NCBI GenBank assembly: GCA_032622095.1
Contig: CP136064.1
Location: 1,178,001 to 1,242,000 of the forward strand
Direction: 5' to 3'
Length of the DNA stretch: 64,000 bases
DNA from: Siphonodentalium dalli
Lineage: Eukaryota > Mollusca > Scaphopoda > Gadilida > Siphonodentaliidae
The notes beneath the pieces are model-generated. The model ran no database searches and was not told where the DNA came from. It saw only the letters and a program-made list of their open reading frames with translations. Below, piece after piece: positions 25,001 to 36,477 of this stretch (its first letter is position 1; every line of letters begins with the position of its first letter). The translations under genes and the position numbers were made by a program.

Positions 25001-27554
25001 ACCAACTTTAAGGGGTATCTGCTATAGACTGGTTACATGGTGGAGTACGGTTGGATATTTTCAATTTTGCGCATGTTTCTCCATACCGCGCCATGTCAAA
25101 TCTGCCCATATCCGAATCGGGTTGTCATTTACAATGACTGCAGAAAATAAATATCTTCATGTTGGAATGCAAATGTATGTTTAAAGGAACAGATGTATCT
25201 CAACTTAAAGGAACATAGGTAACACAGTCACCAACTTAAAGAGGTGTCTGATTTAGACTGGTTCCATGGTGGAGTACGGTTGGATATTTTCTATTTGGCG
25301 CATGTTTCTCCATACCGCGCCATGTCAAATCTGGCCCTATCCGATTCGGGTTGTCATTTACAATGACTGCAGAAAATATATATCTTCATGGTGGAATGCA
25401 AATGTATGTTTAAAGAAACAGATGTATCTCAACTTAAAGGGACATAAGTAGCACAGTCACCAACTTTAAGGGGTATCTGCTATAGACTGGTTCCATGGTG
25501 GAGTACTGTTGGATATTTTCAATTTGGCGCATGTTTCTCCCTACCGCGCCATGTCAAATCTGGCCATATCCGAATCGGGTTGTCATTTACAATGACTGCA
25601 GAAAATATATATCTTCATGGTGGAATGCAAATGTATGTTTAAAGGAACAGATGTATCTCAACTTAAAGGGACATAAGTAACACAGTCACCAACTTTAAGG
25701 GGTATCTGCTATAGACTGGTTCCATGGTGGAGTACGGTTGGATATTTTCAATTTGGCGCATTTTCTCCATACCGCGCCATGTCAAATCTGGCCATATCCG
25801 AATCGGGTTGTCATTTACAATGACTGCAGAAAATATATATCTTCATGTTGGAATGCAAATGTATGTTTAAAGGAACAGATGTATCTCAACTTAAAGGGAC
25901 ATAAGTAACACAGTCACCAATATTAAGGGGTATCTGCTATAGACTGGTTCCATGGTGGAGTACGGTTGGATATTTTCAATTTGGCGCATGTTTCTCCATA
26001 CCGCGCCATGTCAAATCTGGCCATATCCGAATCGGGTTGTCATTTACAATGACTGCAGAAAATATATATCTTCATGTTGGAATGCAAATGTATGTTTAAA
26101 GGAACAGATGTATCTCAACTTAAAGGGACATAAGTAACACAGTCACCAACTTTAAGGGGTATCTGCTATAGACTGGTTACATGGTGGAGTACGGTTGGAT
26201 ATTTTCAATTATGCGCATGTTTCTCCATACCGCGCCATGTCAAATCTGGCCATATCCGAATCGGGTTGTCATTTACAATGACTGCAGAAAATAAATATCT
26301 TCATGTTGGAATGCAAATGTATGTTTAAAGGAACAGATGTATCTCAACTTAAAGGAACATAAGTAACACAGTCACCAACTTAAAGAGGTGTCTGATTTAG
26401 ACTGGTTCCATGGTGGAGTACGGTTGGATATTTTCTATTTGGCGCATGTTTCTCCATACCGCGCCATGTCAAATCTGGCCATATCCGAATCGGGTTGTCA
26501 TTTACAATGACTACAGAAAATAAATATCTTCATGTTGGAATGCAAATGTATGTTTAAAGGAACAGATGTATCTCAACTTAAAGGGACATAAGTAACACAG
26601 TCACCAACTTTAAGGGGTATCTGCTATAGACTGGTTCCATGGTGGAGTACGGTTGGATATTTTCTATTTGGCGCATGTTTCTCCATACTGCGCCATGTCA
26701 AATCTGGCCATATCCGAATCGGGTTGTCATTTACAATGACTACAGAAAATAAATATCTTCATGTTGGAATGCAAATGTATGTTTAAAGAAACAGATGTAT
26801 CTCAACTTAAAGGAACATAAGTAACACAGTCACCAACTTTAAGGGGTATCTGCTATAGACTGGTTCCATGGTGGAGTACTGTTGGATATTTTCAATTTGG
26901 CGCATGTTTCTCCCTACCGCGCCATGTCAAATCTGGCCATATCCGAATCGGGTTGTCATTTACAATGACTACAGAAAATAAATATCTTCATGTTGGAATG
27001 CAAATGTATGTTTAAAGGAACAGATGTATCTCAACTTAAAGGGACATAAGTAACACAGTCACCAACTTAAAGGGGTATCTGCTATAGACTGGTTCCATGG
27101 TGGAGTACGGTTGGATATTTTCAATTTGGCGCATGTTTCTCCATACCGCGCCATGTCAAATCTGGCCATATCCGAATCGGGTTGTCATTTACAATGACTG
27201 CAGAAAATATATATCTTCATGGTGGAATGCAAATGTATGTTTAAAGGAACAGATGTATCTCAACTTAAAGGGACATAAGTAACACAGTCACCAACTTAAA
27301 GGGGTATCTGCTATAGACTGGTTCCATGGTGGAGTACTGTTGGATATTTTCAATTTGGCGCATGTTTCTCCCTACCGCGCCATGTCAAATCTGGCCATAT
27401 CCGAATCGGGTTGTCATTTACAATGACTACAGAAAATAAATATCTTCATGTTGGAATGCAAATGTATGTTTAAAGGAACAGATGTATCTCAACTTAAAGG
27501 GACATAAGTAACACAGTCACCAACTTAAAGGGGTATCTGCTATAGACTGGTTCC
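22060..27554 (+). repeat. HOR block C: 12-mer (2748 bp), two tandem copies
   Basis: Copy 1 is 22060-24807 and copy 2 is 24808-27554. The order is N3 (GATATTTGCAATTTTGCGC with GCGACATG), N4 (CTGCCCAT), N5 (CCGATTCGG, TTCTATTT, AAAGAAAC), N6 (GTACTGTTGG with the GGTGG form at 123-128), M1, M1-like preceded by CAATATTAAG, M2, M3, M4, M5, M6, M7. The N classes are new relative to block B and have replaced M8 and M9, so the unit is a hybrid of an incoming N module and the resident M module. Copy 2 is 1 bp shorter because of the deletion in monomer 25724. Confidence 0.93.
25724..25951 (+). repeat. 228-bp monomer with a 1-bp deletion
   Basis: The usual GCGCATGTTTCTCC reads GCGCATTTTCTCC here (near 25757-25769), so one G is missing and the next ATG lies 228 bp away. 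It is private to this copy; the equivalent monomer at 22976 is full length. Confidence 0.92.
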
Positions 27555-28470
27555 ATGGTGGAGTACGGTTGGATATTTTCAATTTGGCGCATGTTTCTCC
27601 ATACCGCGCAATGTCAAATCTGGCCATATCCGAATCGGGTTGTCATTTACAATGACTGCAGAAAATATATATCTTCATGGTGGAATGCAAATGTATGTTT
27701 AAAGGAACAGATGTATCTCAACTTAAACGGACATAAGTAACACAGTCACCAACTTAAAGGGGTATCTGCTATAGACTGGTTCCATGGTGGAGTACGGTTG
27801 GATATTTTCAATTTGGCGCATGTTTCTCCATACCGCGCCATGTCAAATCTGGCCATATCCGAATCGGGTTGTCATTTACAATGACTGCAGAAAATATATA
27901 TCTTCATGTTGGAATGCAAATGTATGTTTAAAGGAACAGATGTATCTCAACTTAAAGGGACATAAGTAACACAGTCACCAACTTTAAGGGGTATCTGCTA
28001 TAGACTGGTTACATGGTGGAGTACGGTCGGATATTTTCAATTATGCGCATGTTTCTCCATACCGCGCCATGTCAAATCTGGCCATATCCGAATCGGGTTG
28101 TCATTTACAATGACTGCAGAAAATAAATATCTTCATGTTGGAATGCAAATGTATGTTTAAAGGAACAGATGTATCTCAACTTAAAGGAACATAAGTAACA
28201 CAGTCACCAACTTAAAGAGGTGTCTGATTTAGACTGGTTCCATGGTGGAGTACGGTTGGATATTTTCTATTTGGCGCATGTTTCTCCATACCGCGCCATG
28301 TCAAATCTGGCCATATCCGAATCGGGTTGTCATTTACAATGACTACAGAAAATAAATATCTTCATGTTGGAATGCAAATGTATGTTTAAAGGAACAGATG
28401 TATCTCAACTTAAAGGGACATAAGTAACACAGTCACCAACTTTAAGGGGTATCTGCTATAGACTGGTTCC
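27555..28470 (+). repeat. Transition segment: M8, M1, M2, M3
   Basis: Four monomers link blocks C and D. M8 (27555, GCGCAATG) is followed directly by M1 (27784), so M9 is missing. M2 (28013) has a private change, ACGGTCGG near 28026, and M3 is at 28242. The class order resembles block B, suggesting a remnant of that HOR left between two younger amplifications. Confidence 0.85.
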
Positions 28471-29615
28471 ATGGTGGAGTACGGTTGGATATTTTCTATT
28501 TGGCGCATGTTTCTCCATACTGCGCCATGTCAAATCTGGCCATATCCGAATCGGGTTGTCATTTACAATGACTACAGAAAATAAATATCTTCATGTTGGA
28601 ATGCAAATGTATGTTTAAAGAAACAGATGTATCTCAACTTAAAGGAACATAAGTAACACAGTCACCAACTTTAAGGGGTATCTGCTATAGACTGGTTCCA
28701 TGGTGGAGTACTGTTGGATATTTTCAATTTGGCGCATGTTTCTCCCTACCGCGCCATGTCAAATCTGGCCATATCCGAATCGGGTTGTCATTTACAATGA
28801 CTACAGAAAATAAATATCTTCATGTTGGAATGCAAATGTATGTTTAAAGGAACAGATGTATCTCAACTTAAAGGGACATAAGTAACACAGTCACCAACTT
28901 AAAGGGGTATCTGCTATAGACTGGTTCCATGGTGGAGTACGGTTGGATATTTTCAATTTGGCGCATGTTTCTCCATACCGCGCCATGTCAAATCTGGCCA
29001 TATCCGAATCGGGTTGTCATTTACAATGACTGCAGAAAATATATATCTTCATGGTGGAATGCAAATGTATGTTTAAAGGAACAGATGTATCTCAACTTAA
29101 AGGGACATAAGTAACACAGTCACCAACTTAAAGGGGTATCTGCTATAGACTGGTTCCATGGTGGAGTACTGTTGGATATTTTCAATTTGGCGCATGTTTC
29201 TCCCTACCGCGCCATGTCAAATCTGGCCATATCCGAATCGGGTTGTCATTTACAATGACTACAGAAAATAAATATCTTCATGTTGGAATGCAAATGTATG
29301 TTTAAAGGAACAGATGTATCTCAACTTAAAGGGACATAAGTAACACAGTCACCAACTTAAAGGGGTATCTGCTATAGACTGGTTCCATGTTGGAGTACGG
29401 TTGGATATTTTCAATTTGGCGCATGTTTCTCCATACCGCGCAATGTCAAATCTGGCCATATCCGAATCGGGTTGTCATTTACAATGACTGCAGAAAATAT
29501 ATATCTTCATGGTGGAATGCAAATGTATGTTTAAAGGAACAGATGTATCTCAACTTAAACGGACATAAGTAACACAGTCACCAACTTAAAGGGGTATCTG
29601 CTATAGACTGGTTCC

Positions 29616-29842
29616 ATGGTGGAGTACGGTTGGATATTTTCAATTTGGCGCATGTTTCTCCATACCGCGCCATGTCAAATCTGGCCCTATCCGAATCGGG
29701 TTGTCATTTACAATGACTGCAGAAAATATATATCTTCATGGTGGAATGCAAATGTATGTTTAAAGGAACAGATGTATCTCAACTTAAAGGGACATAAGTA
29801 ACAGTCACCAACTTTAAGGGGTATCTGCTATAGACTGGTTCC
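29616..29842 (+). repeat. 227-bp M9 monomer, 2-bp deletion (copy 1 of block D)
   Basis: AAGTAACACAGTCACC reads AAGTAACAGTCACC near 29797-29810, which is loss of one AC (or CA) dinucleotide. The same deletion at the same monomer is found at 32360-32586 and 35106-35332, so it predates the block D amplification. Confidence 0.92.
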
Positions 29843-31445
29843 ATGGTGGAGTACGGTTGGATATTTTCAATTTGGCGCATGTTTCTCCATACCGCGCCAT
29901 GTCAAATCTGGCCATATCCGAATCGGGTTGTCATTTACAATGACTGCAGAAAATATATATCTTCATGTTGGAATGCAAATGTATGTTTAAAGGAACAGAT
30001 GTATCTCAACTTAAAGGGACATAAGTAACACAGTCACCAATATTAAGGGGTATCTGCTATAGACTGGTTCCATGGTGGAGTACGGTTGGATATTTTCAAT
30101 TTGGCGCATGTTTCTCCATATCGCGCCATGTCAAATCTGGCCATATCCGAATCGGGTTGTCATTTACAATGACTGCAGAAAATATATATCTTCATGTTGG
30201 AATGCAAATGTATGTTTAAAGGAACAGATGTATCTCAACTTAAAGGGACATAAGTAACACCGTCACCAACTTTAAGGGGTATCTGCTATAGACTGGTTAC
30301 ATGGTGGAGTACGGTTGGATATTTTCAATTTTGCGCATGTTTCTCCATACCGCGCCATGTCAAATCTGCCCATATCCGAATCGGGTTGTCATTTACAATG
30401 ACTGCAGAAAATAAATATCTTCATGTTGGAATGCAAATGTATGTTTAAAGGAACAGATGTATCTCAACTTAAAGGAACATAGGTAACACAGTCACCAACT
30501 TAAAGAGGTGTCTGATTTAGACTGGTTCCATGGTGGAGTACGATTGGATATTTTCTATTTGGCGCATGTTTCTCCATACCGCGCCATGTCAAATCTGGCC
30601 CTATCCGATTCGGGTTGTCATTTACAATGACTGCAGAAAATATATATCTTCATGGTGGAATGCAAATGTATGTTTAAAGAAACAGATGTATCTCAACTTA
30701 AAGGGACATAAGTAGCACAGTCACCAACTTTAAGGGGTATCTGCTATAGACTGGTTCCATGGTGGAGTACTGTTGGATATTTTCAATTTGGTGCATGTTT
30801 TTCCATACCGCGCCATGTCAAATCTGGCCATATCCGAATCGGGTTGTCATTTACAATGACTACAGAAAATAAATATCTTCATGTTGGAAAGCAAATGTAT
30901 GTTTAAAGGAACAGATGTATCTCAACTTAAAGGGACATAAGTAACACAGTCACCAACTTAAAGAGGTGTCTGCTATAGACTGGTTCCATGGTGGAGTACG
31001 GTTGGATATTTTCAATTTGGCGCATGTTTCTCCATACCGCGCCATGTCAAATCTGGCCATATCCGAATCGGGTTGTCATTTACAATGACTGCAGAAAATA
31101 TATATCTTCATGTTGGAATGCAAATGTATGTTTAAAGGAACAGATGTATCTCAACTTAAAGGGACATAAGTAACACAGTCACCAATATTAAGGGGTATCT
31201 GCTATAGACTGGTTCCATGGTGGAGTACGGTTGGATATTTTCTATTTGGCGCATGTTTCTCCATACTGCGCCATGTCAAATCTGGCCATATCCGAATCGG
31301 GTTGTCATTTACAATGACTACAGAAAATAAATATCTTCATGTTGGAATGCAAATGTATGTTTAAAGAAACAGATGTATCTCAACTTAAAGGAACATAAGT
31401 AACACAGTCACCAACTTTAAGGGGTATCTGCTATAGACTGGTTCC

Positions 31446-31672
31446 ATGGTGGAGTACTGTTGGATATTTTCAATTTGGCGCATGTTTCTCCCTACCGCGC
31501 CATGTCAAATCTGGCCATATCCGAATCGGGTTGTCATTTACAATGACTACAGAAAATAAATATCTTCATGTTGGAATGCAAATGTATGTTTAAAGGAACA
31601 GATGTATCTCAACTTAAAGGGACATAAGTAACAGTCACCAACTTAAAGGGGTATCTGCTATAGACTGGTTCC
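31446..31672 (+). repeat. 227-bp M5 monomer, independent 2-bp deletion
   Basis: The same AC loss (TAACAGTCACC near 31627) has occurred in a different class, M5, and only in copy 2 of block D. Its counterparts at 28700 and 34190 are 229 bp. It is either a second slippage event in the ACAC tract or a conversion from the M9 version. Confidence 0.9.
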
Positions 31673-32359
31673 ATGGTGGAGTACGGTTGGATATTTTCAA
31701 TTTGGCGCATGTTTCTCCATACCGCGCCATGTCAAATCTGGCCATATCCGAATCGGGTTGTCATTTACAATGACTGCAGAAAATATATATCTTCATGGTG
31801 GAATGCAAATGTATGTTTAAAGGAACAGATGTATCTCAACTTAAAGGGACATAAGTAACACAGTCACCAACTTAAAGGGGTATCTGCTATAGACTGGTTC
31901 CATGGTGGAGTACTGTTGGATATTTTCAATTTGGCGCATGTTTCTCCCTACCGCGCCATGTCAAATCTGGCCATATCCGAATCGGGTTGTCATTTACAAT
32001 GACTACAGAAAATAAATATCTTCATGTTGGAATGCAAATGTATGTTTAAAGGAACAGATGTATCTCAACTTAAAGGGACATAAGTAACACAGTCACCAAC
32101 TTAAAGGGGTATCTGCTATAGACTGGTTCCATGTTGGAGTACGGTTGGATATTTTCAATTTGGCGCATGTTTCTCCATACCGCGCAATGTCAAATCTGGC
32201 CATATCCGAATCGGGTTGTCATTTACAATGACTGCAGAAAATATATATCTTCATGGTGGAATGCAAATGTATGTTTAAAGGAACAGATGTATCTCAACTT
32301 AAACGGACATAAGTAACACAGTCACCAACTTAAAGGGGTATCTGCTATAGACTGGTTCC

Positions 32360-32586
32360 ATGGTGGAGTACGGTTGGATATTTTCAATTTGGCGCATGTT
32401 TCTCCATACCGCGCCATGTCAAATCTGGCCCTATCCGAATCGGGTTGTCATTTACAATGACTGCAGAAAATATATATCTTCATGGTGGAATGCAAATGTA
32501 TGTTTAAAGGAACAGATGTATCTCAACTTAAAGGGACATAAGTAACAGTCACCAACTTTAAGGGGTATCTGCTATAGACTGGTTCC
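32360..32586 (+). repeat. 227-bp M9 monomer (copy 2 of block D)
   Basis: It shares the AC deletion with 29616 and 35106, here near 32541-32554. The spacing to the next ATG (32587) is 227 bp. Confidence 0.92.
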
Positions 32587-35105
32587 ATGGTGGAGTACGG
32601 TTGGATATTTTCAATTTGGCGCATGTTTCTCCATACCGCGCCATGTCAAATCTGGCCATATCCGAATCGGGTTGTCATTTACAATGACTGCAGAAAATAT
32701 ATATCTTCATGTTGGAATGCAAATGTATGTTTAAAGGAACAGATGTATCTCAACTTAAAGGGACATAAGTAACACAGTCACCAATATTAAGGGGTATCTG
32801 CTATAGACTGGTTCCATGGTGGAGTACGGTTGGATATTTTCAATTTGGCGCATGTTTCTCCATATCGCGCCATGTCAAATCTGGCCATATCCGAATCGGG
32901 TTGTCATTTACAATGACTGCAGAAAATATATATCTTCATGTTGGAATGCAAATGTATGTTTAAAGGAACAGATGTATCTCAACTTAAAGGGACATAAGTA
33001 ACACCGTCACCAACTTTAAGGGGTATCTGCTATAGACTGGTTACATGGTGGAGTACGGTTGGATATTTTCAATTTTGCGCATGTTTCTCCATACCGCGCC
33101 ATGTCAAATCTGCCCATATCCGAATCGGGTTGTCATTTACAATGACTGCAGAAAATAAATATCTTCATGTTGGAATGCAAATGTATGTTTAAAGGAACAG
33201 ATGTATCTCAACTTAAAGGAACATAGGTAACACAGTCACCAACTTAAAGAGGTGTCTGATTTAGACTGGTTCCATGGTGGAGTACGATTGGATATTTTCT
33301 ATTTGGCGCATGTTTCTCCATACCGCGCCATGTCAAATCTGGCCCTATCCGATTCGGGTTGTCATTTACAATGACTGCAGAAAATATATATCTTCATGGT
33401 GGAATGCAAATGTATGTTTAAAGAAACAGATGTATCTCAACTTAAAGGGACATAAGTAGCACAGTCACCAACTTTAAGGGGTATCTGCTATAGACTGGTT
33501 CCATGGTGGAGTACTGTTGGATATTTTCAATTTGGTGCATGTTTTTCCATACCGCGCCATGTCAAATCTGGCCATATCCGAATCGGGTTGTCATTTACAA
33601 TGACTACAGAAAATAAATATCTTCATGTTGGAAAGCAAATGTATGTTTAAAGGAACAGATGTATCTCAACTTAAAGGGACATAAGTAACACAGTCACCAA
33701 CTTAAAGAGGTGTCTGCTATAGACTGGTTCCATGGTGGAGTACGGTTGGATATTTTCAATTTGGCGCATGTTTCTCCATACCGCGCCATGTCAAATCTGG
33801 CCATATCCGAATCGGGTTGTCATTTACAATGACTGCAGAAAATATATATCTTCATGTTGGAATGCAAATGTATGTTTAAAGGAACAGATGTATCTCAACT
33901 TAAAGGGACATAAGTAACACAGTCACCAATATTAAGGGGTATCTGCTATAGACTGGTTCCATGGTGGAGTACGGTTGGATATTTTCTATTTGGCGCATGT
34001 TTCTCCATACTGCGCCATGTCAAATCTGGCCATATCCGAATCGGGTTGTCATTTACAATGACTACAGAAAATAAATATCTTCATGTTGGAATGCAAATGT
34101 ATGTTTAAAGAAACAGATGTATCTCAACTTAAAGGAACATAAGTAACACAGTCACCAACTTTAAGGGGTATCTGCTATAGACTGGTTCCATGGTGGAGTA
34201 CTGTTGGATATTTTCAATTTGGCGCATGTTTCTCCCTACCGCGCCATGTCAAATCTGGCCATATCCGAATCGGGTTGTCATTTACAATGACTACAGAAAA
34301 TAAATATCTTCATGTTGGAATGCAAATGTATGTTTAAAGGAACAGATGTATCTCAACTTAAAGGGACATAAGTAACACAGTCACCAACTTAAAGGGGTAT
34401 CTGCTATAGACTGGTTCCATGGTGGAGTACGGTTGGATATTTTCAATTTGGCGCATGTTTCTCCATACCGCGCCATGTCAAATCTGGCCATATCCGAATC
34501 GGGTTGTCATTTACAATGACTGCAGAAAATATATATCTTCATGGTGGAATGCAAATGTATGTTTAAAGGAACAGATGTATCTCAACTTAAAGGGACATAA
34601 GTAACACAGTCACCAACTTAAAGGGGTATCTGCTATAGACTGGTTCCATGGTGGAGTACTGTTGGATATTTTCAATTTGGCGCATGTTTCTCCCTACCGC
34701 GCCATGTCAAATCTGGCCATATCCGAATCGGGTTGTCATTTACAATGACTACAGAAAATAAATATCTTCATGTTGGAATGCAAATGTATGTTTAAAGGAA
34801 CAGATGTATCTCAACTTAAAGGGACATAAGTAACACAGTCACCAACTTAAAGGGGTATCTGCTATAGACTGGTTCCATGTTGGAGTACGGTTGGATATTT
34901 TCAATTTGGCGCATGTTTCTCCATACCGCGCAATGTCAAATCTGGCCATATCCGAATCGGGTTGTCATTTACAATGACTGCAGAAAATATATATCTTCAT
35001 GGTGGAATGCAAATGTATGTTTAAAGGAACAGATGTATCTCAACTTAAACGGACATAAGTAACACAGTCACCAACTTAAAGGGGTATCTGCTATAGACTG
35101 GTTCC

Positions 35106-35332
35106 ATGGTGGAGTACGGTTGGATATTTTCAATTTGGCGCATGTTTCTCCATACCGCGCCATGTCAAATCTGGCCCTATCCGAATCGGGTTGTCATTTA
35201 CAATGACTGCAGAAAATATATATCTTCATGGTGGAATGCAAATGTATGTTTAAAGGAACAGATGTATCTCAACTTAAAGGGACATAAGTAACAGTCACCA
35301 ACTTTAAGGGGTATCTGCTATAGACTGGTTCC
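35106..35332 (+). repeat. 227-bp M9 monomer (copy 3 of block D)
   Basis: It shares the AC deletion with 29616 and 32360, here near 35287-35300. After this monomer every remaining spacing to 63958 is a net multiple of 229. Confidence 0.92.
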
Positions 35333-36477
35333 ATGGTGGAGTACGGTTGGATATTTTCAATTTGGCGCATGTTTCTCCATACCGCGCCATGTCAAATCTG
35401 GCCATATCCGAATCGGGTTGTCATTTACAATGACTGCAGAAAATATATATCTTCATGTTGGAATGCAAATGTATGTTTAAAGGAACAGATGTATCTCAAC
35501 TTAAAGGGACATAAGTAACACAGTCACCAATATTAAGGGGTATCTGCTATAGACTGGTTCCATGGTGGAGTACGGTTGGATATTTTCAATTTGGCGCATG
35601 TTTCTCCATATCGCGCCATGTCAAATCTGGCCATATCCGAATCGGGTTGTCATTTACAATGACTGCAGAAAATATATATCTTCATGTTGGAATGCAAATG
35701 TATGTTTAAAGGAACAGATGTATCTCAACTTAAAGGGACATAAGTAACACCGTCACCAACTTTAAGGGGTATCTGCTATAGACTGGTTACATGGTGGAGT
35801 ACGGTTGGATATTTTCAATTTTGCGCATGTTTCTCCATACCGCGCCATGTCAAATCTGCCCATATCCGAATCGGGTTGTCATTTACAATGACTGCAGAAA
35901 ATAAATATCTTCATGTTGGAATGCAAATGTATGTTTAAAGGAACAGATGTATCTCAACTTAAAGGAACATAGGTAACACAGTCACCAACTTAAAGAGGTG
36001 TCTGATTTAGACTGGTTCCATGGTGGAGTACGATTGGATATTTTCTATTTGGCGCATGTTTCTCCATACCGCGCCATGTCAAATCTGGCCCTATCCGATT
36101 CGGGTTGTCATTTACAATGACTGCAGAAAATATATATCTTCATGGTGGAATGCAAATGTATGTTTAAAGAAACAGATGTATCTCAACTTAAAGGGACATA
36201 AGTAGCACAGTCACCAACTTTAAGGGGTATCTGCTATAGACTGGTTCCATGGTGGAGTACTGTTGGATATTTTCAATTTGGTGCATGTTTTTCCATACCG
36301 CGCCATGTCAAATCTGGCCATATCCGAATCGGGTTGTCATTTACAATGACTACAGAAAATAAATATCTTCATGTTGGAAAGCAAATGTATGTTTAAAGGA
36401 ACAGATGTATCTCAACTTAAAGGGACATAAGTAACACAGTCACCAACTTAAAGGGGTATCTGCTATAGACTGGTTCC

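Larger units (their letters stand above)
28471..36477 (+). repeat. HOR block D: 12-mer (about 2746 bp), nearly three copies
   Basis: Copy 1 is 28471-31216 (2746 bp), copy 2 is 31217-33960 (2744 bp), and copy 3 is 33961-36477 (11 of 12 monomers, 2517 bp). The order is M4, M5, M6, M7, M8, M9, M1, N2 (CATATCGCG), N4, N5, N7 (GGTGCATGTTTTTCC with GGAAAGC), M1. Diagnostic changes recur in all copies: CATGTTGGAG at 29387, 32131 and 34877; ACGATTGG at 30530, 33274 and 36020; and a 2-bp deletion after M9. M2 and M3 are absent, because M1 runs straight into M4. Confidence 0.94.
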
